Of a stretch of DNA of 64,000 nucleotides, positions 20,436 through 31,162 are shown piece by piece. Positions within the stretch are counted from its first letter, which is position 1; each line of letters begins with the position of its first letter. Under the pieces are notes generated by a model. That model was not told where the DNA came from. It made no database searches and worked only from the letters and a program-made list of their open reading frames with translations. The translations under genes were made by a program, and so were the position numbers. The stretch spans positions 18,843,001 to 18,907,000 of the forward strand of contig JAYKKT010000089.1 in the NCBI GenBank assembly GCA_036023115.1. Reading direction: 5' to 3'. This DNA is from Brasenia schreberi (taxonomy: Eukaryota; Streptophyta; Magnoliopsida; Nymphaeales; Cabombaceae).

Positions 20436-23072
20436 ATGTCAAAATCCAACCCAAGTGAAGTGTCGAGCCAAGGCTCATGCGCATCAAGTTCTCACTCTAG
20501 GAGGATTTTGAAAAATAAAATCAAACTAGACGAGATAGAAGACTTGAGAAGGGAATTCGAGGCCAAAATCGATGCTCTCAGCCAAGAGGCTGAAGTAGGC
20601 GATTCATGTTCATCAAATGGTGAACAAAGGGCCAAGAAAAAAACTGAAAAACCTCACAAACACAAAGAGGCCTCCGTAATGGAAGGCAACTAATAACACG
20701 AGTACTTCACACAAAAGGATCGTAAAGCCCTACAACAACTGCTGAAAGGGAAAAATAAAGAGAAAAGGAGTTACGCCCTGTTTGATTTCCTTCCCATGGA
20801 TTACGAAACAGACAGCGACGATGAAATACCGAACTTCCATCGGTATGATGGCATGGGAGACCCTAGGTCTCACTTGCAACTTTTCTCGCGTCGAGCCCAT
20901 AAGAAGAAAAAGGACTAAATGAAATGGGTGTATTGGTTCCCTTTATCCCTTAAAGGCACAGCTGCCAAATGGCTGGCTTCCAACGATTTAAGCCAGTTCG
21001 CTACTTTTGAAGAGTTAGTGAACTGCTTTATGCAAAGATTTGCATATAACGTAGAAGTCACGCCAACTTTAAACACTTTAAGGGATACGAAGCAAGGCAT
21101 GAACGAAGACGTACATGCCTTCATTATTCGATGGAGGTCCCTCTTCGGCCAAGTACGAGAGCCAATATCCGAAGGATGCGCAGTCATGCTCATCTTGGAT
21201 AATTTTAAAAGCGAGCTAAAGACCCTTCTCTCGCTTAATGAAATCTCAACTTTTCATAAGTTGATCAAAAAAGCATCCCTTTTCGAAACAAACTTGAAAA
21301 AGGGGATATACGATCACTTATGGAAAGGAAGTGTCGTTGCCAAAACCCGTTTGGAAAAGCCCATCACTTATGGGCTACCCACGATGGGCAAAGGGGCAAA
21401 GCCCCATAAAATCGCCAATGTTTGGGTGGATCCAAGTCTGGCGGGCACTTCAAAGAATTTTGAAAAATTAGAAAACAAAAGGGAGAGAAATTTTCAAAAG
21501 CCTATTGAAAAATGGGAGTACACACTGCTGGGGCAACCTGTGCCGGAGGTCCTAGACCTCCTACTTGCCCAAGGCATGATTGAACTTCCCGAAATCCCTG
21601 AGGGAGTCACTTCTAAAGGGGGATATTTAAATCATTTTTGCAAGTATCATCGGCTCAAAGGCCATGATACAAAGCATTGTTTCTCCCTTTTAAACAAAAT
21701 TGAGAACTTGATAGCGGAGGGCCGACTCCAGGTCACTGTGGAACCTGAGCCAACTCAAGCTATCTTCAAAGAACCCTTTCCCAAGCATGCCAGTAGCAGT
21801 GGGAAAGGAAAGGAGGCATGTACCCTCACCTTTTCGAAAAATCTAGCGCAATCGTCAGAGTCTGGTCGACCCACTTGTGCGTCTACTCTTTTATTTACAA
21901 GAAGCCCGCCCAAGTAGTCATCCGGGGACCACCAAGAGCTGAATCCCCAGCTAAACCAGTTTTAAAACTTCAAGATACTCCTAAACTCTCAATTAGAGCC
22001 AATTTAAGTGCGAACCCTAGGTTGGTCGTGGGGGAAGTGACTAGATCCGGGAGGATCATCAACCCCCACACCTACAAAGTGCTAAAAAGGTGGTCAGTGT
22101 GCCTGGCCCCTCAAAAGCATGTATTCCTAGAGTTCTGCCAAAAGCAGACAATGGGAAAATCGTCCTCAACCCTTATGATTTTGAAAACCATCTTTCAAAG
22201 ATTCCTATCCACATGTCTATCCTAGAGCTTATACAAACTTCGCCTAGGCATAGACTCGTGCTAGAGAAAATTCTAGAAAGAGCTAAGGTTAGTTCGAACA
22301 TAAGTCCGGAATCGTTATCACTGGATACAATGGGAATGCATCTAGACCTTTAGAATCGATCGAACTCCCGATGGAAACGGGAGGGATCACACACACGGGG
22401 GTCTTCCATGTCTTGGACATCCACCCCCATTATAACCTGTTGCTGGGAAGGCCCTGGATACACAGCTTGTGCGCTGTGCCATCCACCTTCCACAGGTGTG
22501 TCAAGATCCCTTTTAGGAACCAAGTCGTGGTGATCCTAGGTGAGAATCACCCTCAGCTTCTGGGGATCATAAACTCCCCTTGTTTGTCGAGTTCCCAGGC
22601 CCATGAGGCTAACTTGGGGCAGACCACGGTCGAGCCACCAAGGCTCGTGTTAAACAACCCTAGGAAGGTTGTGTATGTGAAGGGGCCGCCCAAAGCAGGC
22701 CCCCTCCCAATCCTGACCCTTTTAGAAAGACCCAAACATCCCTTATTTCCAAAACCCCTGGACAAAAAGGCATACGAGCATGATATGGACGACAGCAAGT
22801 TCCAGGACCACGATTTATATCCCAACTTTTCAAAAAATAAAAAATTGTGGGACATGATGTTGAACATGGGCTACATGCCCTATAAAAGTCTAGGGGCACA
22901 AAACCAGGGTCTCTTAGAGCCCATCCTTCCTAGAGCCAACCCAAGCCGATACGGGATCGGCTATACTCCCAAAATACCGCCAGAGCCACCCCCTGTGACC
23001 ACTTGGGTCAAGGGTACCCTGGAGCCTACCCTAGAAGAGACCTACGATTTAGACCTCTTATTCCGAGTCTAA
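20436..23072 (+). pseudogene. Element D gag-protease, broken, protease core deleted
   Basis: The ATG at 20436 (MSKSNPSEV) lies 22 nt after a TAG|G acceptor-like site. The frame carries the Ser-rich N-terminus, capsid region (WFPLSLKGTAAKW), zinc knuckle (CKYHRLKGHDTKHC) and G-patch-like tail. Breaks: two adjacent stops at 20691-20696, a stop at 20916-20918, one-base losses near 21895 and 22055, and a 232-bp deletion after 22308 relative to E. The deletion removes the protease LVDGGGG active-site segment. The original stop is at 23070-23072. Pol starts at 23101. Confidence 0.88.
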
Positions 23073-23100
23073 CTCGTAGTGTTTTCCCTTTGTACTTATG

Positions 23101-23291
23101 ATGGAAGATCCCTTTCATAAAAATACAAAAACATTTGAAAAACTCGAAATCAAAAAAATGGAAAATTCGCAAAAACCAAAAACATTGGAAAATCAAAAAC
23201 TCAAAAATAGAGTAGTTTGTATAGTTCCTAAAGTTCTTGTTTTGCAAAAAACCAAAAAAATAAAAAATCTATAAAATACCAAAAAGATTTT
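23101..23291 (+). pseudogene. Element D pol, N-terminal Lys-rich spacer (left of E)
   Basis: The frame starts MEDPFHKNTKTFEKLE, a Lys/Asn-rich spacer like those of B, E and K, with a stop near 23270. It is interrupted at 23291 by element E and resumes at 31158 without lost bases, apart from the duplicated ATTTT. Confidence 0.8.
23287..23291 (+). repeat. Target site duplication of element E, left copy (ATTTT)
   Basis: ATTTT here and at 31158-31162 flank the E termini. A 5-bp duplication is the normal length for Ty3/gypsy integration. Confidence 0.9.
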
Positions 23292-26200
23292 TCTAAACAC
23301 CCCGAAATCCCATGAACTTCTCAAATAAACCTGGTATTGTAAAAGCAGCCCCAAAGGGCTATTTTGAGTCTGGAAACCCAGGAGCCTTCCAGGCAACCCT
23401 GTACATATGTTTAAACTGTATATGTTTTAAAATATGTATAATATGCTTTTAAAACCTTTTAAAACACATTTTGAAACCCCACGAAGTGGCTTGGCCAGAT
23501 GAAAGCAAGACCAGAAGAGCTAAAGAGAGCCCGAAATCGGAGCACATATCAAACCCGACACAACAACTCTCGTGTTAGATCCACCCCCAGGATCTCGAAC
23601 ATCCAAGTCCCTGTTATCAGCAAAAATCATGTGAAATCATCTCCGAAAGGTGAAAACAGAAGCGGACGACCATGTTGGCGAAGACCCAACGTAAGACGGA
23701 GTACTGATGCTGTTAGACCCCGCACAAACCGTTCTTTTCGAACATACCCTGAAGGAATCAGAATTCAGTTTAGATTGGATCTAGACCATATATATCCAGA
23801 TCCCAATCCAAACATATGTGTGGATTTGGATTTGGATTTGGATCCAAAGATCCAATCCAATATCCACATCCATGGCCCACATCACCTTCTCATAAATGGA
23901 GGTGGGGCCCACTTGAAATTCACATGGGATTATGGGCATGAGAGAGAATGGGGAGGATAAGCATGAGGGAAATGTATTAAGCTTGACTTGTGTGTCAAGT
24001 TTGGGTTAATCAAGTGGGTTAGCCTAATTAGTGTGGGTTTAAGATTGTTTGAGCCTACACCTAACCTAGGGCTGCACCAAGATGATGCAATGAAGTCCAT
24101 GGGTTATGCAAAGGGAGACTCTTAACCCAATCCTAATCCAAAACCCCTAATCCTAGCCATTTACCCTAATCCCAGCCTAATCCTAGCCTAATCACCTAAC
24201 CCACTTCCCTAATCCTGGCCTAATCCCAACCTAATCACCTAACCCACCTCCCTAATCCTTCCCTAAACCTAGCCTAATTCCCCTAATCCTAGCCTAAATA
24301 CCTAACCCACCTCACTAAACCTCACCCCAAAACCAACCCACCTAGCTAAGCCCTAAACCACTAAACCACCCCACCTTATCACCACACCACCACCACCTAA
24401 CCACTAAACCACCCTCTCAAAACCAGCCCAAACTGACTTTTGAAAAACTATAAACCCCCCCCCCCCCTAATGGGCGGGTTTTTCAACTTGAGCCCAGCCA
24501 TCTTGGGCCAGCCGATTCTTCTCTCACCCCTTGCTCTCTTCTCCCACCTGCACCACCACCACTTCCCGGCCAGCTCCACTCCACGTCGCTACCATCTCCC
24601 GGCCTACTTCATTCCACGCCACCACAGTCGCCCGACCAGCTCTACTCCACCACCAAACTGCCCGACCAGCTCCACTTCTTCCACTCGGCTGCCCTCCTTG
24701 GACACCAACCTCCCTCTCCAATCCGGTTAGTACCCTATCCTAACTACACCCTATCTTCACTCCCCCTCGACTCTCAGCCACCCATACCACCACGACACCA
24801 CACCACCACAACCGTCCTGCCACCCTTCCCCATTCGGCCAGACACAACCCATTACACCACCCGCTTCCCTACCTTCCCCTTAGTGACACCCCCTAACTAC
24901 CCAAGCCACCTTACCTTGTTCCCTAGGACCTGCCCTTCTTCCCCTTTAACCATCCCTTAGCCAACACCCTAGCTAGCTCCCTCGCCATTCCCAAACACCC
25001 CTAGCTACCCCAGCCGGCCACCACCTAACCTGCCCCTAGTCGGCCAGCCACAACCGACTGCACCCAATCACCCACGGCCTTACACACACTTCCTTAGACA
25101 TCCCCCTTAGTCACCCCTTAGCTACACCTTCCCTAGGATCTGCCCTATACCTTAGTGACACTCCCTAACTACTTCAACCCAAGACACCACAACAACACCC
25201 TCCTAGCAGCCGCCAAGCCCCAAGGCGCCACATCCGCCACCCTTGCTTCACCTGGCCAATCACTCCCTTGCCGTGCCATTCCGAGGGGCTCCCTCTTGCA
25301 GCCCAAGGCGACGCCCAAGCCCAAGCTCAAGCAAGTCACCTCCAGACCAGCTATACATAAGTGCCTAACTCGGTCCTCCTTTGTAGACTTGCTTAAGTTA
25401 AATTAAATTTGATACGGGGTTGTAATAACGGAGCATTGTCTCCCCCCGCTTGTAATAACGTGGATTGGCACACCCACACACACGTGCACTTGAGCCTACC
25501 TCGCTCTTAGTTGTGCACGATTTTGAACACATATGGGCCTAATCAGCCCTTAAGATATAAATTTATTTATATACTTTAAGTTGCGTGGGGTTTTGCTTAA
25601 GTTGTGTGTGTTGTCTTTCAATTCTCGCACTCACACACATTGAGCTTTCGCTCTTATTTGCAAGACCCAAGTAAGGGCCGTGTTATATTTCCCTTGGGTT
25701 TAATTTCACGACGTGTGTGTAGTATTTCAATTATACACTCACACACATTGAGCTTTCGCTCTTACTCCCAAGACCTTAGTTAAGGCCATAATGCAATTTA
25801 TATTTGGGTTTAATTTCATGTCGTGTGTTTAGTATTTCAATTATACACTCACACACATTGAGCTTTCGCTCTTACTCCCAAGACCTTAGTCAAGGCCATA
25901 TTGCAATTTATATTTGGGTTTCATTTAAGTCGTGTGAGTTGTCTTTCAATATATACACAACACGTTGGCGACCTTCGGGCCCATATATATTATAAGTATT
26001 TCCCTTTCGGCTATGTCTTTTAGATTGGGGTTTTAAGGTTCAGCAGTGTGCGTAGTCTTTACATATATACACGGCACACACTTGCACTATTGAGCCTTTC
26101 CGCTCTTATGATATAGCCATATTTCCCTTTTGCAATTTCCCTTCCGCAATTTCCCTTCGGCAATTTACATTACAAGTCATTTCCCTTCGGCATTGTCTTT

Positions 26201-26684
26201 CAAATTCGGGTTTTCCCTTTGGAGTTGCGTGAGTTTGCATTGCATATACACCATACCATGAGTTAGGACGCATATTGCATCAAAGCAAACCCCATACTCC
26301 CGTTCAAAAGTCGCCCCACTTAGGTTACGTGTTCATAACACACACCTAGTTAGGCATAGGCACGTGCAAATCCACGTGAAATAAAATCTGAAAACCATAC
26401 AAAAACAACCCGAGTCAAACACCTCAAAACGTTTTCGTAGGTTCTCATACTTCAAAAACTCGATTTTTAAGCATACAGACTGACCCTTGCGCGTCGGTGC
26501 AAGAAGGTCTGCGACGAAAAGAGCTTGCTTGCTCACAGTCGCCACGTTAGGAGTCAGATTTAAAAATTTCTCTTCGCTAGCTTAAGTAAGCTAGCTGGCA
26601 CGCCCTTTTGCTTAAACAGAACTTAGACACGAAAAGATTCGCTTCAGGCCTAAGAACCAGAAGCGGGAACTTTCTGCGTCTACA
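23292..26684 (+). repeat. 5' LTR of element E
   Basis: 3393 bp, D/H-type. It has TATAAA followed by a C-tract (24449-24454), the core block (25411-25463), two copies of the roughly 110-bp repeat, paired G-boxes (26361-26366, 26373-26378) and the U5 primer-site mimic (26596-26605). Relative to its own 3' LTR it lacks 26 bp next to TAGTTAGGC. The GTAAGT site found in other LTRs is changed to ATAAGT near 25358. Confidence 0.9.
24449..24454 (+). promoter_or_regulatory. TATA box of LTR E with C-tract
   Basis: TATAAA followed by about twelve C and the TGGGCGGG motif, as in D and H. Confidence 0.5.
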
Positions 26685-26689
26685 GGATT

Positions 26690-26707
26690 TGGCACGCTCG
26701 GTGGGAC
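26690..26707 (+). other. Primer binding site of element E
   Basis: TGGCACGCTCGGTGGGAC, 5 nt after the LTR end; one base differs from the B and K site. Confidence 0.8.
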
Positions 26708-26804
26708 ATGAGTCTTTTAAAATCGAGTTACCTTAGGAATCTTGCGAAAATATTTTCCAAAAGGTGTTGTTTTTAACTCTTTTCTTTACTTGTGCTTCAT
26801 ACGT

Positions 26805-26806
26805 AG
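26805..26806 (+). promoter_or_regulatory. Splice-acceptor-like AG 22 nt before the E gag ATG
   Basis: A T-rich leader ends in CTTCATACGTAG|GAA. The identical motif with the same 22-nt spacing precedes the D gag ATG (AG at 20412-20413). Confidence 0.35.
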
Positions 26807-26828
26807 GAATTTTGAAAAGCTTGAAAGC

Positions 26829-29698
26829 ATGTCAAAATCCAACCCAAGTGAAGTGTCGAGCCAAGGCTCATGCGCATCAAGTTCTCACTCTAGGAGGATT
26901 TTGAAAAATAAAATCAAACTAGACGAGATAGAAGACTTGAGAAGGGAATTCGAGGCCAAAATCGATGCTCTCAGCCAAGAGGCTGAAGTAGGCGATTCAA
27001 GTTCATCAAATGGTGAACAAAGGGCCAAGAAAAAAACTGAAAAACCTCGCAAACACAAAGAGGCCTCCGTAATGGAAGGCAACCAATACCACGAGTCCTT
27101 CACACAAAAGGACCGTAAAGCCCTACAACAGCTGCTGAAAGGGCAAAATAAAGAGAAAAGGAGTTACGCCCTTTCTGATTTCCTTCCCATGGATTACGAA
27201 ACAGACAGTGACGATGAAATACCGAACTTCCATCGGTATGATGGCATGGGAGACCCTAGGTCTCACTTGCAACTTTTCTCGCGTCGAGCCCATAAGAAGA
27301 AAAAGGACTCGATGAAATGGGTGTATTGGTTCCCTTTATCCTTGAAAGGCACAGCTGCCAGATGGCTGGCTTCCTACGATTTAAGACAGTTCGCTACTTT
27401 TGAAGTGTTAGCGAACTGCTTTATGCAAAGATTTGCATATAACGTAAAAGTCACGCCAACTTTAAACACTTTAAGGGATACGAAGCAAGGCATGAACGAA
27501 GACGTGCATGCCTTCATTATTCGATGGAGGTCCCTTTTGGGCCAAGTGCGAGAGCCAATATCCGAAGGATGCGCAGTCATGCTCATCCTGAATAATTTTA
27601 AAAGCGAGTTAAAGACCCTTCTCTCGCTCCATGAAATCTCAACTTTCCATAAGTTGATAAAAAAAGCATCCCTTTTTGAAACAAACTTGAAAAAGGGGAT
27701 ATACGATCACTTATGGAAAGGAAGTGCCGTTTTCAAAACCCACTTGGAAAAGCCCATCACTTATGGGCTACCCACGATGGAAAAGGGGCAAAGCCCCATA
27801 AAATCGCTAATGTCCGGGTGGATCCAGGTTTGGCGGGCACTTCAAAGAATTTTGAAAAAATAGAAAAACAAAAGGGAGAGAAATTTTCAAAAACCTATTG
27901 AAAAACAGGAGTACACACTGCTGGGGCAACCTGTGCCGGAGGTCCTAGACCTCCTACTTGCCCAAGGCATGATTGAACTTCCCGAAATCCCTGAGGGAGT
28001 CACTTCTAAAGGGGGATATTTAAATCATTTTTGCAAGTATCATCGGCTCAAAGGCCATGATACAAAGCATTGTTTCTCCCTTTTAAACAAAATTGAGAAC
28101 TTGATAGCGGAGGGCCGACTCCAGGTCACTGTGGAACCTGAGCCAACTCAAGCTATCTTCAAAGAACCCTTTCCCAAGCACGCTAGTAGCAGTGGGAAAG
28201 AAAAGGAGGTATGTACCCTCACCTTTTCGAAAAATCTAGCACAATCATCAGAGTTTGGTCGACCCACTTATGCGTCTACTCTTTTACTTTACAAGAAGCC
28301 CGCCCAAGTAGTCATCCGGGGACCACCAAGAGCTGAATCCCCTGCTAAACCAGTTTTAAAACTTCAAGGTGCTCCTAAACTCTCAATTAGAGCCAATTTA
28401 AGTGTGAACCCTAGGTTGGTCGTGGGGGAAGTGACTAGATCCGGAAGGATCTATCAACCCCCGCACCTACAAAGTGCTAAAAAGGTGGTCAGTGTGCCTA
28501 GCCCCTCAAAAGCATGTATTCCTAGAGTTCTGCCAAAAGCAGACACTAGGAAAGTCATCCTAAACCCTTATGATTTCGAAAACCATCTTTCAAAGATTCC
28601 TATCCACATGTCCATCCTAGAGTTTATATAAACTTCGCCTAGGCATAGACTCGTGCTAGAGAAAATTCTAGAAAGAGCTAAGGTTAGTTCGAACATAAGT
28701 CCGGAATCCCTGTGTGACCAAGTGGCATTAATAGGAGCAAAATCGCCCATCACTTTCTCGGAAGATGATGTAGATAGGCCCTACGAGTCCCCCAACTAGG
28801 CCCTACATATTGAGGTGGTTCTAAATAACCACTCTCTGGACAGGTGCCTAGTCGATGGGGGAGGAGGACTCAATATCCTTCCACTTCATGTGGCGTATCA
28901 AATCGGAGTCACCTTGACTTCTGTGATCCCAAGCCCCATCGTTATCACTGGATACGATGGGAATGCGTCTAGACCTTTAGGATCGATCGAACTACCGATG
29001 GAAACGGGAGGGATCACACACACGGGGGTGTTCCATGTCTTGGACATCCACCCCCATTATAACCTGCTGCTGGGAAGGCCTTGGATACAGAGCTTGTGCG
29101 CTGTGCCATCCACCTTCCACAGGTGTGTCAAGATCCCTTTTAGGGACCAAGTCGTGGTGATCCTAGGTGAGAGTCACCCTCAGCTTCAGGGGATCATAAA
29201 CTCCTCTTGTTTGTCGAGTTCCCAGGCCCATGAGGCTAACCTGGGGCAGACCATGGTCGAGCCACCAAGGATCGTGTTAAACAACCCTAGGGAGGTTGTG
29301 TATGTGAAGGGGCCGCCCAAAGCAGGCCCCCTCCCAATCCTAACCCTTCTAGGAAGACCCAAACATCCATATTTCCAAAACCCCTGGACAAAAAGACATA
29401 CAAGCACGATATGGACGACAGCAAGTTTCAGGACCACGATTTGTATCATAATTTTTGAAAAAACAAAAAATCGTGGAACATGCTGTTGAATATGGGCTAC
29501 ACGCCCTATAAAAGTCTAGGGGTACAAAACCTGGGTCTCCTAGAACCCATCCTTCTTAGGGCCAACCCAAGCCGATATGGGATCGACTATACTCCCAAAA
29601 TACCGCCAGAGCCACCCCCTGTGACCACCTGGGTTAAGGGTGCCCTAGAGCCTACCCTAGAAGAGACCTACGATTTAGACCTCTTATTTCGAGTCTAA
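26829..29698 (+). pseudogene. Element E gag-protease with G-patch-like tail, broken
   Basis: The ATG at 26829 opens a frame through the N-terminus and capsid region to a one-base loss near 27782. The next frame (27933-28631) has the zinc knuckle CKYHRLKGHDTKHC and ends at a stop replacing Gln (28629-28631). A further stop lies near 28796. The protease follows (LVDGGGGLNIL, LLLGRPW) in 28815-29380. A frameshift near 29370 and a stop near 29458 precede the G-patch-like tail (29480-29698). The original stop at 29696-29698 is kept. All domains are recognisable, so E retains the protease segment that D has lost. Confidence 0.88.
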
Positions 29699-29723
29699 CC
29701 CGTAGTGTTTTCCCTTTGAAGGT

Positions 29724-30128
29724 ATGACGGAAGATCCCTTTCATAAAAATACAAAAACATTTGAAAAACTTAAAATCAAAAAAATCGAAAAAGGGGAAAA
29801 ACCAAAAACAATGGAAAGTCAGAAACTCGAAAATAGAGTAGTTTGTATAGTTCCTAAAGTTCTTGTTTTGCAAAAATCCAAAAAAATCAAAAATCTACAA
29901 AATACCAAAAAGATTTTGTACATAGCTGCTCCTGGTAACACTTTGGAAAAAAAAAAGATTTTGAAAGGAACGTTGTCTGCATAGCCAGACCAAAAATTTC
30001 GAAATCAAATGAAAATCCAAGTATAAAACCAGGTCTTTTAAAAACTCACGCATCAAATTCCCTCGGGTCTATAACCCACGAGAATGATTGAAGCCCAAAA
30101 GTGGATCCCCTTGAGGAAGATCCCACTT
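29724..30128 (+). pseudogene. Element E pol, N-terminal spacer only
   Basis: It begins 25 nt after the gag stop with MTEDPFHKNTKTFEK, is Lys-rich, and contains the ILYIAAPG motif shared by B, D and K. It is frameshifted after 29980. The last recognisable pol sequence is the LEEDPT segment before RT, then the deletion junction at 30128/30129. Confidence 0.8.
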
Positions 30129-31157
30129 GTTATATTTCCCTTGGGTTTAATTTCATGTCGTGTGTGTAGTATTTCAATTATATAGTCACACACAATAAAC
30201 TTTCGCTCTTACTCCCAAGACCTTAGTTAAGGCCATATTGCAATTTATATTTGGGTTTAATTTCATGTCGTGTGTGTAGTATTTCAATTATATACTCACA
30301 CACATTGAGCTTTCGCTCTTACTCCCAAGACCTTAGTCAAGGCCATATTGCAATTTATATTTGGGTTTCATTTAAGTCGTGTGAGTTGTCTTTCAATATA
30401 TACACAACACGTTGGCGACCTTCGGGCCCATATATATTATAAGTATTTCCCTTTCGGCTATGTCTTTTAGATTTGAGTTTTAAGGTTCAGCAGTGTGCGT
30501 AGTCTTTACATATATACACGGCACACACTTGCACTATTGAGCCTTTCCGCTCTTAAGATATAGCCATATTTCCCTTTTGCAATTTCCCTTCCGCAATTTC
30601 CCTTCGGCAATTTACATTACAAGTTATTTTCCTTCGGCATTATCTTTCAAATTCGGGTTTTCCCTTTGGAGTTGCGTGAGTTTGCATTGCATATACGCCA
30701 TACCACGAGTTAGGACGCATATTGCATCAAAGCAAACCCCATACTCCCGTTCAAAAGTCACCCCACTTAGGTTACGTGTTCATAACACACACCTAGTTAG
30801 GCCCGAAAAGGGATAAAAAGGAAGACATAGGCACGTGCAAATCCACGTGAAATAAAATCTGAAAACCATACAAAAACAACCCGAGTCAAACACCTCAAAA
30901 CATTTTCGTAGGTTCTCATACTTCAAAAACTCGATTTTTAAGCGTACAGACTGACCCTTGCGCGTCGATGCAAGAAGGTCTGCGACGAAAAGAGCTTGCT
31001 TGCTCACAGTCGCCATGTTAGGAGTCAGATTTAAAAATTTCTCTTCACTAGCTTAAGTAAGCTAGCTGGCACGCCCTTTTGCTTAAATAGAACTTAGACA
31101 CACGAAAAGATTCACTTCAGGCCTAAGAACCAGAAGCGGGAACTTTCTGCGTCTACA
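30129..31157 (+). repeat. Truncated 3' LTR of element E
   Basis: 1029 bp equivalent to 25682-26684 of the 5' LTR, ending in GCGTCTACA. It shares the E-specific form at the CACAACACGTTGGCGACC site, where D has an extra CCATGCAA-type insert, so it pairs with E. It keeps 26 bp (CCCGAAAAGGGATAAAAAGG and adjacent bases) missing from the 5' LTR. The primer-site mimic is at 31067-31076. Confidence 0.88.
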
Positions 31158-31162
31158 ATTTT
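31158..31162 (+). repeat. Target site duplication of element E, right copy (ATTTT)
   Basis: Matches 23287-23291; D pol resumes directly after it. Confidence 0.9.

Larger units (their letters stand above)
23292..31157 (+). mobile_element. Element E: internally deleted Tat-like element inserted in D pol
   Basis: The left LTR is complete, then primer site, gag-protease and the first part of pol. At 30128/30129 the sequence jumps into the middle of the 3' LTR. Reverse transcriptase, both RNase H domains, integrase, the 3' tail and roughly the first 2.4 kb of the 3' LTR are gone. The 5' terminus reads TCTAAACACC, a mutated TGTAAACACC. ATTTT duplications flank it. E could not move unaided. Confidence 0.9.

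Noticed and set aside
30129..31157. Independent solo or truncated LTR insertion within E
   Set aside because: It has E-specific features, ends at E's right target duplication and lacks a left terminus, so it is E's own 3' LTR after a deletion.
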